Shown here: positions 5,371-9,907 of the stretch, in pieces
How the letters are laid out: every line of letters begins with the position of its first letter
Position numbering within the stretch: the stretch's first letter is position 1
Source: an uncultured bacterium
GTDB taxonomy: Bacteria; Cyanobacteriota; Vampirovibrionia; Gastranaerophilales; Gastranaerophilaceae
DNA: 9,907 nt
Reading direction: 5' to 3'
Assembly: GCA_945833895.1 (NCBI GenBank)
Contig: CAMAGQ010000054.1
Span: 1-9,907 of the forward strand
Made by a program: the position numbers and the translations under genes
Notes under the pieces: model-generated
The model's input: the letters and a program-made list of their open reading frames with translations, nothing else
The model's database searches: none
What the model was told of the DNA's origin: nothing

Positions 5371-7518
5371 CTAATCATCTGATTTCAACTTAACGTACAA
5401 ATACGAAATTATCATCAAAACCACACCCAATGACAAAAAGGCAATTAGTTTATATACAGCTTCGACGTTCGCCAAATCGTGGATAAATACTCTCAAAATT
5501 GTAAATATCAAAATCCAAATACCTGAATTTAGCAGGAACTTTTTGGATTTCAAAATACCTGCAAGCGTAATAAAACCTGAATAGAACAACCACCCGAGTG
5601 TCGTTATGTAACCCGTTCCCAATTTATTATCAAGCAATGCTGATTCTGCTCCGCACAATATAAATCCCATAAATACCGCAAGATACCTGAAGAAATTCAA
5701 TCTTGTAACCCTTGCATAATACAGGCAGAAATATAAACCCGCAAGGAACGCAAGCACTCTGAGATTTAACACAGGTAGAATTACCGACGTATGTACAAAA
5801 CAACAACTGATAAACATTACGACAGAAACTAATCCCAGCAAAATTCCTGAGATATTAAACCACAGTGATTTTGTTCTTTGATAGATTGAATAAAGCAAAA
5901 CCGAATACAGAAAACCAATCGCCGTATATACCATCAAAGACGGATAAGCCTCCCACGAGGTTTCAGCAGGATAAGCAATCTTCAAAATATTAGAAACTTC
6001 GCACATCAAATACACGTACAATAAAAACATAATGTCAAATCTTAACCAATTTGAAATAAATGTTTCTTTTGATTTTAACCTGCCGATTGATAAACCCATA
6101 CACAAAACAGGTACTAAAAATATCAAACTACGTGTGTTTAATATAGGTGAATATTGTTCCAGTAACATTAGCGAAGACCCGTCTTTTGCCAGCAACACAC
6201 CGAACACGGCAGACAGATAATACACAGTAATGTAATGTCTTACGGCATTCAATTTATCTTTTTTAACCGCAAAACTCAGCATTAAAGCAACAACCGACCA
6301 CGTAATTATGCTGTATATGTCATTCATTGTGAACAGTATTGAAAACCATACATTCAAGAATATGCAGTGTTCAAAGCGTTTATAGAACGGATACTGCAGC
6401 CTTTTGCCGATAAAAGCAAGTATTGCATATACAAGAGCGGTTAACCCGAACATTATACCGACAGATTTAACTGAAGTCTTAAACAGAGTTAATGTTATAA
6501 GTGTCAGAAAAATATAATTTAAAACACCTGTTGCATTATCAGCACCGCTTGTTCTATCTCTCATCAAGTCATAAACAATGTAACAACCCCACAAGACTAT
6601 AGGATACACGATTTTTGAAGAGTCATAAGCGATACATCCTGCAAACAGGATTAACATTGTAATTGACAAATTGACAATATTAATCCATTTCATCTTCGGA
6701 TTATTTAGAGAATATATTATAGAAACGATATTCAAAAAGATTAAATACCCGAAACTAATATCAGGAGCCGCCCCTGAAAGATACGGGGTTAAATAACCGC
6801 CCAAAAGCCCGATAATCAAAGAGGACACTGAACGCATTTTGTGCGATACAAAGAACACCAATAATAAAAGAATCGTTCCTGAAATTATCGTAGCGTAGGT
6901 ATTGAAAACATTCAAATAGTTTGCACAGAAAGTAGACATAAACAATGTCGCAAAACCCGTGCCAATAAGAACTTCAGAATAGTTTTTGAACTTTTCCGAA
7001 ATATGAAGGCGTAAACCACCGATAAATAAGCCTAAACCTGCACAAAAACCAAGTATAATCTTCATTGTATTGGTAAGCACAATATATGGAGAAACCAGTT
7101 TTATAAAGAAAATAAACGCAACAATGAGTGCAACCGCACCAATTTTGTTGAAAATATTTCCTAAAAATACACTTTCAATAGTGGTCGATTTTTTAGGTTT
7201 TTGCATTTGCGACTTGGCAAACTCAGACGTTTGAACCCGTTGTTCCAGATTATCAACCTGAACCTTTGGCTGAACGCTCGGTGTCTGGATGTGAACTTGC
7301 TCTGTTTGTTTTACAACAGGCTCAGGTGCTTGCGTTGGCTGTACAGGTTCTTTTGCAGACTGTAACGTCTGAACAACTCCGGTATTCAGACGTTTTGCAA
7401 GAGTTTTCAGTGCATTATCTAATGTTGAAACCCTGTTTGTCAAAACAAGAATCCAAACTATCATGCAAATTACTAAAATCCATAAAAAGAAATCACTTAT
7501 AAAAAATAAAAAATCCAT
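5371..7518 (-). CDS. DUF2339-family polytopic membrane protein
   Basis: A 715-residue inner-membrane protein of the DUF2339 family, whose function is not established. A single membrane span at residues about 4-28 is followed by a short helix (STLDNALKTLAKRL, 31-44). Next comes a Pro/Gln/Val-rich linker (45-110), then a long series of some twenty hydrophobic segments to the C-terminus. Family signatures are visible at the start of the membrane domain: GNIFNKIGAVALIVAFIFFIKL (120-141), GLGLFIGGLRL (161-171) and GLLGGYLTPYLSG (237-249). The C-terminus ends shortly after the last span (YLYVKLKSDD). The ATG at 7518 follows GGGGAG by 6 bases; the frame is open upstream to 7587, but that part overlaps the promoter and is rejected. 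It is convergent with the ompH-like gene and not obviously in an operon. Confidence 0.85.
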   Translation of the reverse strand: MDFLFFISDFFLWILVICMIVWILVLTNRVSTLDNALKTLAKRLNTGVVQTLQSAKEPVQPTQAPEPVVKQTEQVHIQTPSVQPKVQVDNLEQRVQTSEFAKSQMQKPKKSTTIESVFLGNIFNKIGAVALIVAFIFFIKLVSPYIVLTNTMKIILGFCAGLGLFIGGLRLHISEKFKNYSEVLIGTGFATLFMSTFCANYLNVFNTYATIISGTILLLLVFFVSHKMRSVSSLIIGLLGGYLTPYLSGAAPDISFGYLIFLNIVSIIYSLNNPKMKWINIVNLSITMLILFAGCIAYDSSKIVYPIVLWGCYIVYDLMRDRTSGADNATGVLNYIFLTLITLTLFKTSVKSVGIMFGLTALVYAILAFIGKRLQYPFYKRFEHCIFLNVWFSILFTMNDIYSIITWSVVALMLSFAVKKDKLNAVRHYITVYYLSAVFGVLLAKDGSSLMLLEQYSPILNTRSLIFLVPVLCMGLSIGRLKSKETFISNWLRFDIMFLLYVYLMCEVSNILKIAYPAETSWEAYPSLMVYTAIGFLYSVLLYSIYQRTKSLWFNISGILLGLVSVVMFISCCFVHTSVILPVLNLRVLAFLAGLYFCLYYARVTRLNFFRYLAVFMGFILCGAESALLDNKLGTGYITTLGWLFYSGFITLAGILKSKKFLLNSGIWILIFTILRVFIHDLANVEAVYKLIAFLSLGVVLMIISYLYVKLKSDD

Positions 7519-7524
7519 ACGTTT

Positions 7525-7530
7525 CTCCCC
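7525..7530 (-). promoter_or_regulatory. Ribosome binding site of the DUF2339 gene
   Basis: GGGGAG on the minus strand, 6 bases before the ATG at 7518. It decides this start over upstream in-frame codons. Confidence 0.7.
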
Positions 7531-7541
7531 TACCCACCGCA

Positions 7542-7570
7542 AGTTTAACACAATATTTGAGATAAGGCAA
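7542..7570 (-). promoter_or_regulatory. Sigma-70-type extended -10 promoter of the DUF2339 gene
   Basis: On the minus strand TTGCCT (7565-7570) and TAAACT (7542-7547) are exactly 17 bases apart, with TG at 7549-7550. The start is expected near 7535, leaving a leader of about 17 bases that carries the ribosome site. The -10 nonamer TGTTAAACT is identical to that of the ompH-like gene. Confidence 0.6.
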
Positions 7571-7610
7571 CCGGTTACAATAATCATGGGTAAATGCTAA
7601 GACGGGGGGG

Positions 7611-7636
7611 AATGTTGAGGGGGAATGTTGAGGGGG
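7611..7636. repeat. Two tandem copies of a 13-bp G-rich unit
   Basis: AATGTTGAGGGGG occurs twice in exact tandem and is preceded by a further run of seven G (7604-7610). It belongs to the structured intergenic region upstream of the DUF2339 promoter. The core AATGTTG next to a G run recurs on the minus strand in the direct repeats at 7845-7937. Confidence 0.9.
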
Positions 7637-7645
7637 AAAACTTTT

Positions 7646-7669
7646 ACCAATTGCCTCAAAACTTGTTAG
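7646..7669 (+). repeat. Diverged inverted relative of the direct repeats to the right
   Basis: This stretch matches the minus strand of 7902-7922 at 17 of the first 21 positions (shared blocks ACCAA, TGCCT, CTTGT). It therefore stands as a degenerate inverted copy on the left of the palindromic element, mirroring the two copies on its right. Confidence 0.5.
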
Positions 7670-7791
7670 ATATCGTCATTCTGAGGGGTAACAATTATTT
7701 TTTGCCCGAAGAATCTTTTTTGAAACAGATTCTTCGCACTCTGTATAAATACCCTAAACCTTTACCAATACTTTGCTCAGAATGACGATAT
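7670..7791. mobile_element. MITE-like palindromic intergenic element
   Basis: The ends ATATCGTCATTCTGAG (7670-7685) and CTCAGAATGACGATAT (7776-7791) are a perfect 16-bp inverted repeat about 120 bases apart end to end. Inside lies a second perfect 10-bp inverted repeat, CGAAGAATCT (7707-7716) and AGATTCTTCG (7727-7736). There is no credible gene within. The combination CGTCATTCTGAG plus GAAGAATC resembles an intergenic palindrome that I recall from many unrelated bacterial genomes; this is memory, not a search. If the true ends are TCGTCATT / AATGACGA, both are flanked by TA, as left by IS630/Tc1-mariner-type insertion, though the palindrome itself would also give TA. It may also act as a hairpin in RNA. 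Confidence 0.7.
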
Positions 7792-7844
7792 GCGGGAATT
7801 TTACCAATGTTCCAATACACTTACCCCTTAAAATGTCAAAGTCA

Positions 7845-7882
7845 GACAAAGTCTTTAGGCAGTTGGCAACAACATTGCCCCC
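7845..7882. repeat. Direct repeat, copy 1 (38 bp)
   Basis: Imperfect repeat shared with 7901-7937 and containing the identical core CTTTAGGCAGTTGG. On the minus strand it opens with a small hairpin, GGCAA-TGTTG-TTGCC. The repeat period is about 55 bases. Confidence 0.85.
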
Positions 7883-7900
7883 AAAAAATTGCCCAAATAC

Positions 7901-7937
7901 GACAAGCCTTTAGGCAGTTGGTAGCAACATTTACCCC
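7901..7937. repeat. Direct repeat, copy 2 (37 bp), touching a stop codon
   Basis: Second copy of the repeat at 7845-7882; it ends exactly at the stop codon of the minus-strand gene 7937-8758. The minus-strand hairpin is kept with a changed pair (GGTA...TACC instead of GGCA...TGCC), that is, C:G in copy 1 and T:A here. Confidence 0.85.
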
Positions 7938-8758
7938 TATAGGTCTTGGATAGCTTTACTATCGCCTTCGATACCTTCTTTAAGCATTTTTTTAGCGACA
8001 TCGCCTTGCGTATCAAGCATTTTGCAGACAGTTTCAATGTTACGAACTTTTGTTGAAAGTATAACGTCCGCGTTGTTGGTAATATTTCCTGAAATGTTCT
8101 GGTAGGCGGCGAGGGCTGCAGAAGAAGTTCCTTGCATTAAGTTACCCAAAACTGTTGTGCCTGCACCGTAAACGCCTAAATATGGTGAAATTGCCGTTAA
8201 TATTCCGCCGAAACCTGAAATACAACTGGCAAACGGCATAACTATATTAGATGCGATTTTGCCAAGTCCTGAACCTGTTCCGATTCCGTAAGCGGCAGCA
8301 CTTGCAATATCAGCAAGTCCGCCGACACTTGATGCGTAACCTGTCGGAGTTCCTACCATAGTTGATGAACCCCAGCCGTTTAGAATTGAGGAGGCTCCGC
8401 CGGTTGCAAGTCCGTAGATTGAGTTTATTGAGGCTGCTCCGCTCGGAAATCCAGAGTAGTTGTACATACTGTCAACTCCGTATGCGGATTTCCCGTTTAC
8501 GCCCGAATAATATGAAGTTCCTGCGATATTCATCGTTTCAGAACCGCCAAAAACGGTAGCAAATGCTGATGGGGCAAGTAGGCTTGCTATGTTGTAAAGA
8601 AATCCGCCTGCTGATTCAAAGCCTGTGCCTGTGCCGCTGCCTGATACAGTCAAATCTCTTAGTCTGTCATAGGTTTCCCACAGTTGAGCCTTTGCTTTCC
8701 CGCTGGCGTCACTGAACCTATTCGCTATTACCAGATTGCTATCATTTTTGTATGACAT
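7937..8758 (-). CDS. Uncharacterised Gly/Ala/Ser-rich protein
   Basis: I do not recognise a family. The 273 residues divide into a short polar start (1-40, with KAKAQLWETYDRLRDL probably helical), then a long Gly/Ser/Ala/Tyr-rich part (about 40-210). That part has hydrophobic segments, GGFLYNIASLLAPSAFATVF at 51-70 and a second block at about 165-208. The end is helical and charged (211-273, ending KEGIEGDSKAIQDL). There is no signal peptide. AAGAGG lies 6 bases before the ATG. The gene begins 33 bases after the stop of the 351-residue gene on the same strand, so they are likely co-transcribed and may act together. The glycine-rich hydrophobic middle could be membrane-interacting or an assembling structural domain; neither can be shown from the sequence. 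Confidence 0.75.
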   Translation of the reverse strand: MSYKNDSNLVIANRFSDASGKAKAQLWETYDRLRDLTVSGSGTGTGFESAGGFLYNIASLLAPSAFATVFGGSETMNIAGTSYYSGVNGKSAYGVDSMYNYSGFPSGAASINSIYGLATGGASSILNGWGSSTMVGTPTGYASSVGGLADIASAAAYGIGTGSGLGKIASNIVMPFASCISGFGGILTAISPYLGVYGAGTTVLGNLMQGTSSAALAAYQNISGNITNNADVILSTKVRNIETVCKMLDTQGDVAKKMLKEGIEGDSKAIQDL

Positions 8759-8791
8759 TTTAAACCTCTTATTATAGTTCTTATTATGTTA

Positions 8792-9847
8792 TTATTCACC
8801 AAATGTTTTGAATGTAGAGTCGATGTTCTTAGAAATAACTTTCTTAACAGCATCCATTTCTGTTTGTAGTGCGGTTTGTTCGGTATCAAGTTGTTTCAAT
8901 CGAAGTTCAAGGGTTCTGTCTTCTGTTTGAATTTTTTCTGTTTTTGCGTTGATATCTTGAACCTTTTTGTCATAAACCGCTTGCTCATAATAGTATTTAT
9001 TCATAGCATCATTATAAGCATCATCATCTGTTCTTGTTGCTGTTTCAAGCGTATAGACTGCACTTGAACCTTCCAACTGCATTGATGTTGCACGACCGTC
9101 TGAATCGTAGTCGATTAGTGCATATTTAGAAACTTCTTTTCTTGTTTCTTGGTTGTCAGCATAGTACGAATGTAATACGGCTGATGGGTCTTGGCTGCAA
9201 GCGGCAAGTGAATCACCTGTGGTTGATGTTCCTGAACCAAAGTTCACGTTATTATTAGTGTCAGTCCAGAAGTATATGTTGTCAAGTGCTGTGATATCAC
9301 CGTTTTTGAAGTTTGTCCAGTCTTTCGCAACTTGTGATTCAGGCCAATCGATTGCAATTTGATCCAATTCTGTTTGATATGAAGGCCATACACTGCTTGC
9401 TGATGTGTCTTCTCTGTCAACCGAATTTAGACAGGTAACTTTCTTTGTACCAATCATGTAGTAGCCGTCTTGACCTTCTTCTGTTGCAGGTACGTATTGA
9501 ACCTGAGGGTTTGAATTCGTGTTTCTTATGCCTTTGTATTCGGTTATTACCTGACTGTAGGTAACATAAGAATTGTAGTGAATTCCGTCAGCATCAGTAT
9601 AATCGGCACTTCTCATACTGGAAATTGCCTGATCCGCATCTCCGTCAGAGAATGTGTATTCTGTCGTTGAAAATTCTGTTGTACTAGGAGGACTAGGAAC
9701 ATCCATTTGATATAATTGGTTCCATAACTCGGCACTCTGGTTTGCCAGTGCAAGCCGGGATTGGTTTATCTGCTGTCCTTCGTATTCTACATTTGATTTA
9801 CGTGCTGCCAGTGAAATCCATCTGGCTTGAGATGCTGCCATGCCCAT
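8792..9847 (-). CDS. Uncharacterised protein with long terminal helices (MGMAASQAR family)
   Basis: The 351 residues show three parts. A conserved-looking N-terminal helix (about 3-49) has ARKSNVEYEGQQINQSRLAL. A polar, Thr/Ser/Asp/Tyr-rich middle (50-275) looks variable. The C-terminal helix, probably a coiled coil (about 276-348), contains DRTLELRLKQLDTEQTALQ and ends FKTFGE. There is no signal peptide or membrane span. From memory, proteins with this start and end occur in gut Melainabacteria-type genomes; no function is known to me. The plan of interacting terminal helices around a variable middle resembles flagellar or type III axial proteins in architecture only, with no recognised domain. 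The ATG at 9847 follows AAGGAG with a 9-base gap. It appears to be the first gene of a pair with the downstream Gly-rich gene; its promoter is not visible in the 60 bases left in the window. Confidence 0.78.
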   Translation of the reverse strand: MGMAASQARWISLAARKSNVEYEGQQINQSRLALANQSAELWNQLYQMDVPSPPSTTEFSTTEYTFSDGDADQAISSMRSADYTDADGIHYNSYVTYSQVITEYKGIRNTNSNPQVQYVPATEEGQDGYYMIGTKKVTCLNSVDREDTSASSVWPSYQTELDQIAIDWPESQVAKDWTNFKNGDITALDNIYFWTDTNNNVNFGSGTSTTGDSLAACSQDPSAVLHSYYADNQETRKEVSKYALIDYDSDGRATSMQLEGSSAVYTLETATRTDDDAYNDAMNKYYYEQAVYDKKVQDINAKTEKIQTEDRTLELRLKQLDTEQTALQTEMDAVKKVISKNIDSTFKTFGE

Positions 9848-9856
9848 TGTGTGTAT

Positions 9857-9864
9857 CTCCTTCT
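9857..9864 (-). promoter_or_regulatory. Ribosome binding site of the 351-residue gene
   Basis: AGAAGGAG on the minus strand, 9 bases before the ATG at 9847. A second in-frame ATG two codons later (MAASQ) is further away and less likely. Confidence 0.65.
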
Positions 9865-9907
9865 ATCTTCTATTTTGTTACTTTCTATTTTTCTTTTAAT
9901 TATGTTT

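Noticed and set aside
7519..7587. Longer start of the DUF2339 protein
   Set aside because: The extra codons overlap the -35 and -10 boxes and have no ribosome site, while GGGGAG sits correctly before 7518.
7594..7785. Plus-strand 63-codon frame in the repeat region
   Set aside because: It is made of the tandem G-rich repeat and the palindromic element, with no proper start signal or protein-like composition.
7902..7936. Terminator after the 273-residue gene (minus-strand GCCTAAAGGC)
   Set aside because: The stem is only four base pairs and is not followed by a T-tract; I see no convincing intrinsic terminator for this gene.
7845..7937. Short CRISPR array
   Set aside because: Only two imperfect repeats with an 18-base gap, no further unit and no cas genes; the hairpin-bearing repeats fit a dispersed repeat family better.
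8792..9847. Flagellin or hook protein
   Set aside because: Only the overall plan of terminal helices fits; none of the known flagellin, FlgE, FlgK or FlgL terminal motifs is present.

Overview
The window looks like chromosomal DNA of a low-GC, Gram-negative-type (two-membrane) bacterium. It encodes an outer-membrane beta-barrel transporter with POTRA domains and a periplasmic OmpH/Skp-type chaperone, yet has AT-rich codon use and strong Shine-Dalgarno sites. The overall style, and above all the 351-residue protein at the right end that begins MGMAASQARW, resembles what I remember of gut Gastranaerophilales (Vampirovibrionia/Melainabacteria, the non-photosynthetic sister group of Cyanobacteria). 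That placement is an inference from memory and was not tested.

Layout, left to right. Bases 1-211 hold no convincing gene. A hairpin with a T-tract (224-271) ends a minus-strand biotin pair, bioD then bioA (2358 down to 303), which performs the DAPA aminotransferase and dethiobiotin synthetase steps; bioB and bioF are not in the window. A second terminator (2371-2409) separates bioD from the upstream minus-strand gene for a TpsB/ShlB-FhaC-type Omp85 transporter (4576-2432). A 260-bp divergent intergenic region follows. It holds a 16-bp perfect palindrome overlapping a TATAAT box on the transporter side, and an extended -10 promoter for a plus-strand OmpH/Skp chaperone gene (4837-5289) on the other. 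A bidirectional terminator (5312-5347) separates that gene from a minus-strand multi-membrane-span DUF2339 protein (7518-5371). DUF2339 has the best promoter in the window, sharing the same TGTTAAACT extended -10 as the chaperone gene.

Bases 7519-7936 have no gene and are unusually structured. After the DUF2339 promoter come a 13-bp tandem duplication, a MITE-like palindromic element of about 120 bp with a nested second hairpin, and two imperfect 37-38-bp direct repeats, of which a partial inverted relative lies on the other side of the element. The right end carries two minus-strand genes in probable operon (9847-8792 and 8758-7937), both without signal peptides and of unknown function. The first has long terminal helices flanking a variable-looking middle; the second is rich in Gly, Ala and Ser.

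The functional themes are cofactor synthesis (bioDA), outer-membrane biogenesis or secretion (TpsB-like transporter beside a Skp-like chaperone), and a lineage-specific pair of unknown role. The best candidates for something undescribed are the composite repeat region (7600-7940), the paired unknown proteins, and the transporter with non-standard extensions at both ends.
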